NCBI GenBank assembly: GCA_016703065.1
Contig: JADJCU010000008.1
Span: forward strand, 101,061 to 165,060
Source: a bacterium
GTDB lineage: Bacteria > Electryoneota > RPQS01
DNA length: 64,000 nt
Direction of reading: 5' to 3'
In this document: positions 27,796 through 37,123 of the stretch, in pieces
How positions within the stretch are numbered: the first letter of the stretch is position 1
Layout of the letters: the number at the start of each line of letters is the position of its first letter
Position numbers and translations under genes: made by a program
Notes under the pieces: generated by a model
What the model saw: the letters and a program-made list of their open reading frames with translations, nothing else
The model's database searches: none
What the model was told of the DNA's origin: nothing

Positions 27796-27894
27796 CAAGT
27801 TGCGTCTTTCGACTCGAGATAAGTAGGGTTCAGCAGGCGGATCCCGGCAATCACCGAGTCAGCCCGCAGCCGCCACATGAATGAGAATCAAGTG

Positions 27895-27911
27895 ATGCCA
27901 TAATGTGGCAT
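27895..27911. promoter_or_regulatory. Small palindrome, possible operator
   Basis: ATGCCA, TAATG, TGGCAT: perfect six-base arms with a five-base spacer, typical in size for a dimeric regulator site. It lies between the two divergent genes; no regulator can be named. Confidence 0.25.
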
Positions 27912-28138
27912 GTCATTTCAGGAAAGGCAAGTGCTAATTGTGAGAGAAAGGCCATGATTGCAGGGGTCATCGGGACCGGATGTACCTATAGTGTGGAATA
28001 GTCTGCAACCGGATGGCACTCCACGGCATTTCAGGGAGGCAGTTCGGTCCGCTAACGGATAGCACTGTAACTCAGTCACTTTGACCCCGTTGCCGTTTCC
28101 GAGATTGGTGGATCAGGGCAGTCTGGAAATCTGTCGAC

Positions 28139-28167
28139 TTGCCCTTAGGCGGCGAAATCAGTATATT
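28139..28167 (+). promoter_or_regulatory. Candidate sigma70-type promoter for aconitase
   Basis: TTGCCC (28139-28144), 17-base spacer, TATATT (28162-28167), 47 bp upstream of the aconitase ATG. Confidence 0.55.
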
Positions 28168-28214
28168 CGTGATTATTGGATTTGATAAGTTAAGACAAAG
28201 AGGAATAAAAGGTT

Positions 28215-30479
28215 ATGATTCGCGTCGAGTCCACGCCCGAGTTTGTAGCGCAGGCCTATCACAAGATGAGCGAGCGAATCGCCGTCATTCGGAAGCGGCT
28301 GGGTCGCCCCCTCACCCTTGCGGAGAAACACATCTTTGGCCACCTCGACGATCCGCACACGGATGACCTTGTTCCCGGCAAGTCCTACTTGCAGCTTCGG
28401 CCCGACCGCGTGGCGATGCAGGACGCGACTGCGCAAATGGCGCTGCTGCAATTCATGTCTGCGGGGCTGAAGAGCGTGGCCGTACCGACGACGGTGCACT
28501 GCGACCACTTGATACAGGCGCGACTTGGCGCAAGTGAGGACTTGCAGAACGCTGTGGTGACCAACAAGGAAGTGTATGACTTCCTGCGCAGCGTTTCGCA
28601 AAAGTATAATATTGGTTTTTGGAAGCCGGGCGCGGGAATTATTCATCAAGTCGTGCTCGAGCAATATGCGTTTCCGGGCGGGATGATGATTGGAACGGAC
28701 TCGCACACACCGAACGCGGGTGGTCTGGCCATGTTTGCATCGGGCGTGGGCGGCGCGGATGCGGTGGACGTTATGGCGGGGCTGCCGTGGGAGGTCCTGT
28801 ACCCCCAGCGCATCGGAGTTCATTTGAAGGGGAAGATGAACGGCTGGGCCTCGGCAAAGGATATCATTCTCGTCACGCTTGGAATTCTGACTGTGAAGGG
28901 CGGAACGAACGCCGTGGTAGAATATTTCGGCGACGGAGCGGAGACGATTTCTGCGACGGGCAAGGGGACGATTTGCAACATGGGAGCGGAGCTTGGTGCG
29001 ACGACTTCGGTGTTCCCCTACGACATGGCGATGGAGCGCTACCTGCGGGCGACGGATCGCGGCACGCTGGCCGACTTGGCGAACAAGCACAGAGAGTTGA
29101 TCACGCTTGATCCGGAGATCAACAAGGCGCCGGAGAAGTACTTTGACCGCGTCATTGAGATTGATTTGAACACGCTGGAGCCGTATGTCGTCGGACCGCA
29201 TTCGCCGGATGCGGCGCGGCCCATTTCGGATTTGAAGAAGGCGGCCAAAGAAAATGGTTGGCCGCTGTCGCTGACGAATACGCTGATTGGTTCGTGCACG
29301 AATTCATCCTATGAAGATATTTCCCGGGCGGCGGTGGTCGCGGATCAGGCGGCAACGCTGGGCAAGAAGGCGGCGATACCGCTGTATGTGACTCCGGGCA
29401 GCGAGCAGGTCTATCAGACGATCAAACGCGATGGACAGATGCAGCGGCTGGAGAAGATTGGCGCGACCGTTTTGGCGAACGCGTGCGGGCCATGCATCGG
29501 GCAGTGGAAGCGAGACGACATCACGGACGAGACTGTAAACTCGATCATGTCGTCCTACAACCGCAACTTCCCGGGCCGCAACGACGGCTCACCGCATACG
29601 CTGTCGTTCCTGACGAGTCCGGAGATCACAGTCGCGTACTCGCTGGCGGGAACGCTGGACTTCAATCCGATGAGTGACGTCGTGCCCGGCCTGGGTGTGA
29701 AGTTGACTCCCCCGACTCCACAGCCGGATTTACCACCGAAGGGCTATATTCGCGATACGGAAGGCTATCTGGCTCCCGCGACGGGCGACGTTCAAGTGAT
29801 CGTGGATCCGAAGTCGGATAGACTACAGGTGCTGACGCCGTTCGCGGCATGGGACGGCAAAGATTTTGTCGATCTTCCACTGTTGCTCAAGGCAAAAGGC
29901 AAGTGCACAACGGATCATATCTCGCCCGCCGGCAAATGGCTGAAATTCCGTGGACATCTCGACAACATCTCGAACAACATGTTCAGCGGCGCAATCAACG
30001 CATTCGACGGCGAACGCGGATTGGTTACGAACCCAGTGTCGGGCGAGAAGAGGGTGGATATCTCCAAGGTCGCGCGGGAAATCAAGGCCGCAGGCTCGAA
30101 GTGGATCGTGGTGGGCGATGAGAATTACGGTGAAGGCTCGTCGCGCGAACACGCGGCGATGTCGCCGCGGCTGTTGGGCTGCGCAGCGGTGATCACGCGG
30201 AGCTTTGCGCGCATTCATCAGTCGAATCTTAAGAAGCAGGGTATTCTGCCGCTGACGTTCCAGACTCCGGCGGACTACGAGAATATTCAGGATGGAGATA
30301 AGTTGTCGCTGCTTGATCTGGATCAGCTCGCGCCCGGCAAGGCGGTGAAGCTGGTGGTCAAGCACGCAACAGGCGGCAGCGACGAGATGTTGCTGGATCA
30401 TACGTTGAATTCCGAGCAGCTTGCATGGTTCCGCGCGGGAAGCGCGTTGAACCTGCTGCGGGACAAGTCGAATAAGTAG
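28215..30479 (+). CDS. acn: Aconitate hydratase, mitochondrial-type
   Basis: TCA-cycle enzyme interconverting citrate and isocitrate through a [4Fe-4S] cluster in the cytoplasm. The 754-residue length and sequence (TLAEKHIFGHLDDP near the start, PTTVHCDHLIQA, GTDSHTPNAGGL) match the mitochondrial-type aconitase rather than AcnA of 890 residues. Cluster cysteines are visible in TLIGSCTNSSYED and ANACGPCIGQW. Active-site elements KCTTDHISPAG, NYGEGSSREHAAM and TRSFARIHQSNLKKQG are intact. AGAGGAAT and AAAGG precede the ATG. It is a single-gene transcript followed by a hairpin at 30526-30551. Confidence 0.97.
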   Translation: MIRVESTPEFVAQAYHKMSERIAVIRKRLGRPLTLAEKHIFGHLDDPHTDDLVPGKSYLQLRPDRVAMQDATAQMALLQFMSAGLKSVAVPTTVHCDHLIQARLGASEDLQNAVVTNKEVYDFLRSVSQKYNIGFWKPGAGIIHQVVLEQYAFPGGMMIGTDSHTPNAGGLAMFASGVGGADAVDVMAGLPWEVLYPQRIGVHLKGKMNGWASAKDIILVTLGILTVKGGTNAVVEYFGDGAETISATGKGTICNMGAELGATTSVFPYDMAMERYLRATDRGTLADLANKHRELITLDPEINKAPEKYFDRVIEIDLNTLEPYVVGPHSPDAARPISDLKKAAKENGWPLSLTNTLIGSCTNSSYEDISRAAVVADQAATLGKKAAIPLYVTPGSEQVYQTIKRDGQMQRLEKIGATVLANACGPCIGQWKRDDITDETVNSIMSSYNRNFPGRNDGSPHTLSFLTSPEITVAYSLAGTLDFNPMSDVVPGLGVKLTPPTPQPDLPPKGYIRDTEGYLAPATGDVQVIVDPKSDRLQVLTPFAAWDGKDFVDLPLLLKAKGKCTTDHISPAGKWLKFRGHLDNISNNMFSGAINAFDGERGLVTNPVSGEKRVDISKVAREIKAAGSKWIVVGDENYGEGSSREHAAMSPRLLGCAAVITRSFARIHQSNLKKQGILPLTFQTPADYENIQDGDKLSLLDLDQLAPGKAVKLVVKHATGGSDEMLLDHTLNSEQLAWFRAGSALNLLRDKSNK

Positions 30480-30525
30480 TTTCCCCGCTGCCGGAGGACT
30501 ACGCGAGTGGCTCCGTGATATGCAA

Positions 30526-30551
30526 ACGCCCTGTCTTTTCGGACAGGGCGT
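30526..30551. terminator. Terminator hairpin between aconitase and DUF486 genes
   Basis: ACGCCCTGTC (30526-30535), six-base loop, GACAGGGCGT (30542-30551): perfect ten-base stem between convergent genes. U-tracts are weak on both sides (ATTACT on plus, TTTGCAT on minus), so termination may be partial. Confidence 0.6.
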
Positions 30552-30576
30552 ATTACTCGGCGAAGACTTTGTCGCC

Positions 30577-30918
30577 CTATTTGTGGAAGATCAGCGCGGC
30601 GCCGGCCAGGATGAGCCCGAAGCCGGTGAGCACCTTGAGTGTAACCGGCTCTTTGAGATAGTAGATAGAGAAGACGCAGAATACGGACAGCGTAATTACT
30701 TCCTGAATCGTCTTTAGCTGGGCACCGCTGAAGTGGTGATAGCCCCAGCGATTGGCGGGGACTTGCAGGCAGTATTCGAAGAAGGCGATGCCCCAGCTCG
30801 CGAGTACGACGATCCAAAGTGGATACTCGCGGAATCTCAGATGGCCGTACCACGCGAAGGTCATAAAGACATTCGAAGCGACGAGCAGTCCGATGGTAAT
30901 CAGCGTCGTTTGCAGCAT
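30577..30918 (-). CDS. DUF486 (DMT-like) four-helix membrane protein
   Basis: A 113-residue integral membrane protein with four hydrophobic helices. It matches the DUF486 family (drug/metabolite-transporter superfamily relatives) by length and by FMTFAWYGHL, SWGIAFFEYCLQVPANRWGY and QLKTIQEVITLSVF. The function of this family is not established. Its ATG follows the glycosyltransferase stop by one base, so the two are cotranscribed. Confidence 0.85.
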   Translation of the reverse strand: MLQTTLITIGLLVASNVFMTFAWYGHLRFREYPLWIVVLASWGIAFFEYCLQVPANRWGYHHFSGAQLKTIQEVITLSVFCVFSIYYLKEPVTLKVLTGFGLILAGAALIFHK

Positions 30919-30919
30919 G

Positions 30920-32374
30920 TCAGTTCCCGTTAAGGCGGCGGCGCTCGAGGGCGTTCATGCGGGCAAGCGTCTTGTTGTGGATTTTCATTTCGCTCGAGCG
31001 GAGAATATCGGTATTGTCGTCGTGGCGGCGATAGCGATAACAGACTTGGTGGACGCGCCCGACTTCGTATTTCTCACCGCACTTTAACACGAGATCATAA
31101 TCTTCGCCGTAGTGACCGAGTTCGGCCTCATCAAAGCCGCCGAATTCGAGGATCACACTGCGGTGCCAACAGCGCAACGCTCCCGCGCCGTCGCGGCGAA
31201 GAATATTGTTGCGGTTGTATTGCTCGTGTTTAATGACGCCGAAGTCGGGGAGAACATTGCCGTCGACGTCCATTAGTTCATAATAGCTGATGGCCAAACC
31301 CCACGTCGGATTAGCGTCGAGGTGATCGGCCATGGTACGGAGAGTGTGCGGCAGATGTTCATCGTCGCTGTCGAGCTGAGCGATGTATTTGCCCCGCGCG
31401 GCGCGCACGCCGAGATTGAGTGACACGGAGATGATATTGCGATCGTTCTCAATCAGCTGAATACGCGCATCCTGTTCCATATATCGGCGGACCACGTCGC
31501 GGGTCTCATCTGTTGAGCCGTTGTCAACGATGATATACTCCCAATTGGAGATGTCGGCGGCCTGCACGGACTCGATGGCCTTGCCGATGAACTTGGCGCG
31601 GTTGTAGACGGGAGTTACGACGGACACGCGGACATCGGATTGTTCGGTGGGCGGAGCCGGAATACTGGTGCGTTCGCCGTCGAGCCACCCGTCAATGCGG
31701 TGCAGGAAGTTGTAAAAGACCTCTTCCGTGTGGCGTTCGGTTTCCGTGTCCATGAAGAGATAGGAGAAGCCGCCGAGCGCTCCGCGTCCGGGATAGAAAA
31801 GTTTGGATTTCTTGGCCTGTTCAGCGGCATTGGACTTGGGCGCGGGCACAATCGCGAGCGGTCCGCCGACGTGTACGCGAGTGTCGATTCCAAAAGCCTT
31901 GAGCAGGAGATCGTAGAAGGCGGCCTTGTGATGTGTTTCGTCGAGGCCTCCGATTTCGAGGAGCCATTCGACGCGCACCGCCCATACAGGTCCCCAGTCC
32001 TCCCGCTCAGTAATATCGCCGAGATCATGGCGGACGGATTGGAATTTGTCTCCGGTTTCGTCGCGCCAAAGGTAGTCACCATAGAAGAACCTGCCGCCTC
32101 GTCGGTTAATCGAAGCCTGATGAAGGCGCAGCTCCCAATCGCGCGGTAATTCTATCAGATCGCCGGGTAGATAGAGCAAGAGGCCGTGATCTGCGCGGCG
32201 GGCGGCTTCATTCAGGCAAGCCGCGAAGTTGGTAGAATCGGATTCGAGGACCGCGCCGCGCACGCATCGGGTGCGTGTGCCGGCAATAAAGATCTCAAGA
32301 TCAGCAGTTTCGTCAAACGGGAAATTCGGATTGACTCCAAGTTCTCCCGCCTGTGTCCAAGCAGAAATTTTCAT
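30920..32374 (-). CDS. Glycosyltransferase family 2 protein with an N-terminal degenerate GT-A-like half
   Basis: A 484-residue cytoplasmic protein. The C-terminal half (from about residue 245) is a complete GT2 domain: VSVVTPVYNRAKFIGKAIESV, IIVDNGSTDETRDVV, the metal-binding DxD-type motif LDSDDEH, and GGFDEAELGHYGEDYDL. The N-terminal half resembles the distal part of a second GT-A fold (LLLYLPGDLIELPRDWE, FYGDYLWRDE, WLLEIGGLDETHHKAAFYDLLLK) but lacks a clear DxD, so it is probably non-catalytic. Its start codon overlaps the start of the opposite-strand patatin gene by two bases and no clear Shine-Dalgarno is present. It may act in glycosylation of surface polymers; the acceptor is unknown. 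Confidence 0.88.
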   Translation of the reverse strand: MKISAWTQAGELGVNPNFPFDETADLEIFIAGTRTRCVRGAVLESDSTNFAACLNEAARRADHGLLLYLPGDLIELPRDWELRLHQASINRRGGRFFYGDYLWRDETGDKFQSVRHDLGDITEREDWGPVWAVRVEWLLEIGGLDETHHKAAFYDLLLKAFGIDTRVHVGGPLAIVPAPKSNAAEQAKKSKLFYPGRGALGGFSYLFMDTETERHTEEVFYNFLHRIDGWLDGERTSIPAPPTEQSDVRVSVVTPVYNRAKFIGKAIESVQAADISNWEYIIVDNGSTDETRDVVRRYMEQDARIQLIENDRNIISVSLNLGVRAARGKYIAQLDSDDEHLPHTLRTMADHLDANPTWGLAISYYELMDVDGNVLPDFGVIKHEQYNRNNILRRDGAGALRCWHRSVILEFGGFDEAELGHYGEDYDLVLKCGEKYEVGRVHQVCYRYRRHDDNTDILRSSEMKIHNKTLARMNALERRRLNGN

Positions 32375-34754
32375 GCGACTGTTTCGCCGGTTTTGTACCG
32401 TGCTATTACTCTTGTTAGTTGGTTCGACGGTTCACGCGGAGCCTGCGGGTTTTGCGTTGGCGCTGTCGGGCGGCGGTGCGCGCGGGTTTGCTCACATCGG
32501 CGTGCTGCAGGCTCTGGAGGAAGAGGGATTGATTCCCGATATGATTGTCGGGACATCGATCGGAGCCATTGTCGGCGGACTTTACTGTGCGGGCTACACG
32601 CCGGATGATCTGCGGCAGCGTGCCGTATCGACAGATTGGGGAGAGCTGTTTTTCGGGAAGCCGCAACGGCGCAATCTGGTGCTTGCACAGAAGGAGAATT
32701 CAGGCAAGGCTCTTGTGACGCTCAGGTTTCGGGACTGGACGCCTGAAGTTCCATTGGCGGTCAGCACGGGACAGGACCTGTACAATTTCCTATTCGAACT
32801 TGAACAGCTCGCACCATATCGGGCGTGGAATAGTTTTGATGATCTGCCGGTGCGCTTTCGGACTTTGGCCACCGACCTTGTCTATGGAAAGCCCGTGGTT
32901 TTTCGGGATGGCAGTTTGGCTGAAGCAATGCGCGCGACATCGTCGTATCCGCTCTTCTACACTCCGTATCCGTTGGGCGACCGCAGACTGGTAGACGGCG
33001 GCGTGGCGGAGAATATCCCAGTCGATCTCGCGAACAACGAAGGAGGAGTAGTGGTTGTCGCGGTAGACTTGAGCTCGGGGGTGAATCCACGCGAGCCAAT
33101 CGATCAGCCGTGGGAGATTGCGGACCGTGTGACGACCATACTGCAATCGGAGCGCAATATCGAATCGCGGTACGCAGCAGACGCGGTAATCATTCCAAAT
33201 GTCGGCAAGCGGTCGGCGTCGGATTTTTCGCGAATCGACAGTGTCATTGCGGCGGGATACGCGGCAACGAAGGCCAAGATTCCTGAGCTTCGGTCGCTGC
33301 TGGCGGCACGCGGCATCACGCCACGCGCACGATTTGCCCCGACGCGCGCGGGTCTATCAGTGAGCAAGGAAACGCTGGCGGCATTTCAGGAGCAATATCC
33401 GAATCGGGCAACGAGCCCGGCTCGAGTGATTCATGAAGGGATCACGGTCTTTCCGGATTCGGTCGTGCGGGATATTCCTCCGGCGGAAGTTGGGCGGATG
33501 TATCGCGAGCGAGGATACACGCTGGCCCGTCCGATTGAGCTTGAGCAGAGTACGGACAATGTGCTCTATTGCAGGTGGAAGGAGGGGGTCATCGAGGAGA
33601 TCAGGGTCGACGGCGCCGCTGAGGTCAATCCGTTTCCAATCGAGCGCGACTTCCCGCTGCGGGTGGGCGAGATTTTTCAGTCCAAACGAGCGCGGCGTGG
33701 CATCTCTGAGCTGCAGGGCAGTGAGCGCTTCGATTTGGTCACGCTGGCTCCTGAGGCGACGGACAGATCAACAAAGTTAACGATTCGCGTAGTCGAGCGT
33801 CCAACTCCGCAATTGCGAATCGGCGCAGGCTATTCGAGCGATCGCAAGGGGCGGGGATTTCTCGAGTTTGTTCACGACCGCTTGGAACCTGTGGGCGGAC
33901 GCGTGACGCTCTATGGCAAATACGGCGAGATGGATGAAGAGCTGCGCATCACGCGGCGGCTTGACGCCATTATGCGGACGCCCTTTACGGCGGAGGTCAA
34001 TGCACACTGGGATCGTGAAGAACACCGGGCCTACGATGCGGATCATAAACCGCAGTCGTTCTTCTTTTTTGAACGCGTAGGTGTTGACGCCTGGGCCGGG
34101 TCGGCATTTCGCCGCTGGGGCGAGCTCAGCGGAGGGCTCGGTTACACGGATTTCCGAACCGGCGGAGTTCAGACGGATACGCGGGCGGATGTTTCGTGGG
34201 CCGGGCTGCGAACCCACGTAGATACGCAGGATCGCTATCCGTTTCCGACGCGCGGCGTAATGCTGCGCAGCGAGTATTTATTTTCGATGCGTACGCGGGG
34301 CGACACGCAATTCAATCGTTTGACCGCAAAGTTGGCCGGATACTATCCAGTCAAGGAGCGCGTGACGCTTGGGCTGCGCGGCTGTTACGGCTGGAACGAT
34401 TTCCAGCTGCCGTTGTGGGGACAATTGGCATTCGGCGGCGAGCATCAGGTACCGGGCCTGCACTATGGCGAGCGCTTCGGTAATACGATGCTCGCGATTC
34501 AGACGGAAGGGCGGTACGATCTGCTCTCGCGGCTGCTGGCGGATGCGTACGTGTCGGTCCTCTACTCAATCGGCGGCGTTTCGAAGCTGTCGGAACCGTT
34601 CCCGGCGGCGCCGGACTACCGACAGAGCGTTGCGCTGCGGTTTTCGCTGTCGACATTTTTCGGACCGATGTCGATCACGGTTGCCGATCTGTTCAAGAGC
34701 GAAGTTGAAAAGGAGTGCGGTCACGTCTATCTCAGCCTCGGACACGAATTCTAA
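32373..34754 (+). CDS. Patatin-like phospholipase fused to outer-membrane beta-barrel (type Vd, PlpD-like)
   Basis: A 793-residue outer-membrane protein: signal peptide (MRLFRRFCTVLLLLLVGSTVHA), patatin domain, POTRA-like segment and a 16-strand-type BamA/Omp85-like barrel. Patatin residues are intact: oxyanion GGGARGFAHIG, nucleophile GTSIGAIVGG, and catalytic Asp in VDGGVAENIP. The barrel begins around LRIGAGYSSDRKGRGF and ends with the terminal-Phe signature LSLGHEF. This order defines type Vd secretion, in which the lipase is carried across the outer membrane by its own barrel. An upstream in-frame extension to 32229 is antisense to the glycosyltransferase and lacks a signal peptide. Its stop overlaps the nadE stop from the other strand. 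Confidence 0.93.
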   Translation: MRLFRRFCTVLLLLLVGSTVHAEPAGFALALSGGGARGFAHIGVLQALEEEGLIPDMIVGTSIGAIVGGLYCAGYTPDDLRQRAVSTDWGELFFGKPQRRNLVLAQKENSGKALVTLRFRDWTPEVPLAVSTGQDLYNFLFELEQLAPYRAWNSFDDLPVRFRTLATDLVYGKPVVFRDGSLAEAMRATSSYPLFYTPYPLGDRRLVDGGVAENIPVDLANNEGGVVVVAVDLSSGVNPREPIDQPWEIADRVTTILQSERNIESRYAADAVIIPNVGKRSASDFSRIDSVIAAGYAATKAKIPELRSLLAARGITPRARFAPTRAGLSVSKETLAAFQEQYPNRATSPARVIHEGITVFPDSVVRDIPPAEVGRMYRERGYTLARPIELEQSTDNVLYCRWKEGVIEEIRVDGAAEVNPFPIERDFPLRVGEIFQSKRARRGISELQGSERFDLVTLAPEATDRSTKLTIRVVERPTPQLRIGAGYSSDRKGRGFLEFVHDRLEPVGGRVTLYGKYGEMDEELRITRRLDAIMRTPFTAEVNAHWDREEHRAYDADHKPQSFFFFERVGVDAWAGSAFRRWGELSGGLGYTDFRTGGVQTDTRADVSWAGLRTHVDTQDRYPFPTRGVMLRSEYLFSMRTRGDTQFNRLTAKLAGYYPVKERVTLGLRGCYGWNDFQLPLWGQLAFGGEHQVPGLHYGERFGNTMLAIQTEGRYDLLSRLLADAYVSVLYSIGGVSKLSEPFPAAPDYRQSVALRFSLSTFFGPMSITVADLFKSEVEKECGHVYLSLGHEF

Positions 34755-36496
34755 TTCAAGTCGTCGAGCTTGAGCCACTCGATACTTTGAACAACGGGCA
34801 GCTGCAGTGCGCGTTCACGGTCGAGATCAAGATCGCTGACGTGGACACCTTGCGGAGATTGCACCCATTTGTAAACAGACGCGACGAATAGGCGGGCGAA
34901 TTTCTTCACCCATTCTTTCAACCGACCCGGCTCATAGGCCGGGTCGAGTTGTTTAAGCTCGTGGTCGGTGAAACGGCGGCGCAGTTCGGCGAGCGTTTCG
35001 GGCAGTGAGAGCTTCTGCCCGGCGAAGAGCTCGAAACAGGCATCGAGCACGGGATAAGGCATCAGATCGCGTTCGTCTTCCTGATTATCCGCGAGCTCGG
35101 CAGAAGGTCTAAGCCCTGAGCAGATCTGCAAGCGCCTTTGATCCAAGCTTAGTCTGATAGTGCGCAATCATGGCTGTCACAACCGTTTTGGGGACGTTTG
35201 AAATCGGCGCATAGCCGCCTGAGAGGTCACCGCCAATGGTTGTATAACCAACAGCTTTCTCGGACATGTTACCGGTTTGCAGCCAGAGACCGCGCATTTG
35301 ATTAGACCAGTTCCACATCCGGAGTGCGCGGATTCTGGCCTGAATATTTTGCAGAGTGAGCGGCGTCAGCTCCGCGGCACCGGTGATGCGTTGAGCGGCT
35401 TCGCGCTCACGCACAAAGGCATCTTCAATAGGTTCTTCAATAAAGGTGACGCCAAGTTCATGGGCAAGGTCGCGCGCGACGGAGCGCGTGGCAGTGCTGT
35501 TGAAATGTGTGGGCATCGCAACAGCATGGACGAAGTCATGGGGTTTTTGCCGAGCTGTTTGGCCACTTCGCAGGCGAGCACGAGGACAAGTGCGGAGTCC
35601 TTGCCGCCGGAGAGCGCAATCCCGAGGCGCGAGAAGGCGCCAGTTTTCGAGAAGTAGTCGCGAGTGCCCATTGTTAGCGCGGCGGCAAGATCGGCAAAAA
35701 ACTCGCTGGCTCTTGACCCGGTACACGACGCGTTCGGCGAGAGGTCAAAGACTGTGTTAGCCTCGCTCCAGCGTTCACTTTCGAGGAGTATCGCGCCATT
35801 TTGCGCAATGAGACTTGATCCGTCGAAGACGAGACTGTCATTGCCTCCGACCTGATTCACATAGATCAGGGGAATTCCGGCGGCTTTGGATCGTTCGATC
35901 AACAATTCGCGGCGGGCTTGAACAACTCCAAGCCGCCACGGCGAAGCAGACAAGTTGATTGACAGCTGGGCACCGCGTTCGACCCGCGACATGAGTGGAC
36001 CGGAGTCCACCCATAAGTCCTCGCACACTTCGAGAGCGAGTCTGCCGTGCGATGTGTCGAAGAGTATGTCGCCGAACGGCACACCTCTGTACTCGCCACT
36101 ATCGCCACGTTGTCCGGCGGCAAAGACGCGAGCTTCGTAGAAGATGTTGTAGGTCGGCAGTTCCTGTTTAGGAACGACTCCGAGGATTTTGCCTGACCGA
36201 ATGAGCGCCGCGCAGTTGAAGATTCTCTCGTCATGCGCTACGGCCAGGCCGACCGCAAGGTACATTTGCGATGATTTCAACTCGAACGCGATACGTTCCA
36301 GCGCCTGCCACTGCTGTTCGACGAAATCGGGCCACAGCACAAGGTCTTCGGTCGGATAGCCGGCGATGACCATTTCGCTGAAGACAGCGATATCACAACC
36401 GCGATCCGCAAGTTCACGCGCGGCGGCAATGACCATATCGGTATTGGAGCGAATAGCTCCTACCGTGGGGTTGATATTGGCAAGGCCGAGGATCAT
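34751..36496 (-). CDS. nadE: Glutamine-dependent NAD+ synthetase, two frame breaks
   Basis: Makes NAD from deamido-NAD with ammonia from glutamine. The N-terminal nitrilase-like glutaminase domain is intact: FSEMVIAGYPTEDL (Glu), PKQELPTYNIFYEARVF (Lys), LEVCEDLW (Cys). The synthetase domain has the P-loop SGGKDSALVLVLA. A missing A in the T5 (minus-strand A5) run at 35544-35548 shifts the frame; the continuation KPHDFVHAVAMPTHFNS and NWSNQMRGLWLQTGNMSE is canonical. A surplus G at 35114-35116 shifts it again before AELADNQEDERDLMPY. Corrected length is about 580 residues, normal. The ATG at 36496 overlaps the DinB-like gene stop (ATGA). Confidence 0.92.
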
Positions 36497-36954
36497 TGAA
36501 TGACAGGCAACCCTGCGGGACCGGCGAGACCGCGCGCGCGAAGGTCTTTCGCCCATTGCTCTATGACTGGGACATTCCCTTCGAGTGGCTTCAGGTAGTT
36601 GTCGCAGAGCCAACCCGGCAGGTTGCCATCGGGATCAAGGCGTGACAAGGGGATGCGTTCGAGTGCGGCTGAAACCGTGGTGTGAGCGATGCGCAGCGCG
36701 GATTGCGCTCGTTTGAATTCAGGATTGGACTTGACAGGCAGCGCGGCGAGTTCCGGTTCGAGTCCCTGATAGAGTCTATCCAACGCGCGAATGATCGACT
36801 CGGCCCGCACGGCAAGAATTGAGAATAACTCGCATACAGAGTGTGCACCCTCAGTGATGGGCTGGTGCAACTGAACTTCGGGCAGCTCGTGCACGGCCAT
36901 CATCAGGCGTTCAAGATAGGCGTTGGTGGCGGCGAGGAATTCTTCGCGGTTCAT
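36493..36954 (-). CDS. DinB-like four-helix protein, function unknown
   Basis: A 153-residue soluble, mostly helical protein. Length and pattern (TEGAHSVCELFSILAVRAESIIRALD, later LERIPLSRLDPDGNLPGWLCDN) resemble the DinB/YfiT four-helix superfamily, but the metal-binding His triad is not evident, so the assignment is tentative. It is translationally coupled to nadE. The ATG at 36954 starts 25 bases after the U-tract of an intrinsic terminator and has no recognisable Shine-Dalgarno, so expression may depend on readthrough. Confidence 0.6.
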   Translation of the reverse strand: MNREEFLAATNAYLERLMMAVHELPEVQLHQPITEGAHSVCELFSILAVRAESIIRALDRLYQGLEPELAALPVKSNPEFKRAQSALRIAHTTVSAALERIPLSRLDPDGNLPGWLCDNYLKPLEGNVPVIEQWAKDLRARGLAGPAGLPVIQ

Positions 36955-36978
36955 GACCGTAGGGCTTGGCAGACTACT

Positions 36979-37013
36979 AAAAACGGCAAGGCTCGTCTGT
37001 CGACGAGCCTTGC
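36979..37013 (-). terminator. Strong intrinsic terminator just upstream of the DinB-like/nadE pair
   Basis: Minus-strand GCAAGGCTCGTC, loop GACA, GACGAGCCTTGC: a perfect twelve-base stem (37013-36986), then CG and five U (36983-36979). It closes the short transcript starting near 37117 and lies only 25 bases before the next ATG. Confidence 0.8.
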
Positions 37014-37028
37014 GCGGACCGTGGCGTG

Positions 37029-37061
37029 CTAAACAGCACACCTCATAGGCCTAGATAACAC
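37029..37061 (-). CDS. Ten-codon leader ORF with an extended Shine-Dalgarno sequence
   Basis: GTG at 37061 follows AGGAGG by seven bases; the wider sequence GGAGGTGGTCC is complementary, with one G-U pair, to the conserved 16S rRNA 3' end. The reading frame encodes VLSRPMRCAV and stops at 37029. A hairpin (GTGTGCT, GTTT, AGCACGC) overlaps the stop and the terminator at 36979-37013 follows. It may be a leader peptide for the DinB-like/nadE genes, or the site may bind ribosomes for another purpose. Not recognised. Confidence 0.4.
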   Translation of the reverse strand: MLSRPMRCAV

Positions 37062-37123
37062 TGGACCACCTCCTCTCGGCTTGTGAAACCGATTGGCCGT
37101 CCCGACATCGAACGGCTGGCCCT

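Larger units (their letters stand above)
27689..28214. other. Intergenic region with leader structures, divergent promoters
   Basis: A 526-bp gap between two divergently transcribed genes. Toward the C39-like gene it has a tetraloop hairpin at the ribosome binding site and an intrinsic terminator. Toward aconitase it has a promoter at 28139-28167. A small palindrome lies at 27895-27911. I see no protein gene in it. Confidence 0.6.

Noticed and set aside
27757..27880. c-di-GMP-I (GEMM) riboswitch in the leader of the C39-like gene
   Set aside because: GAAAGACGCAACTTGCC superficially recalls the GAAA loop and GACGCAAAGCC of that class, but the conserved AGGGCAAACC strand and second stem are missing.
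28173..29201. 342-codon open frame on the minus strand inside aconitase
   Set aside because: Antisense to invariant aconitase motifs; composition typical of a shadow.
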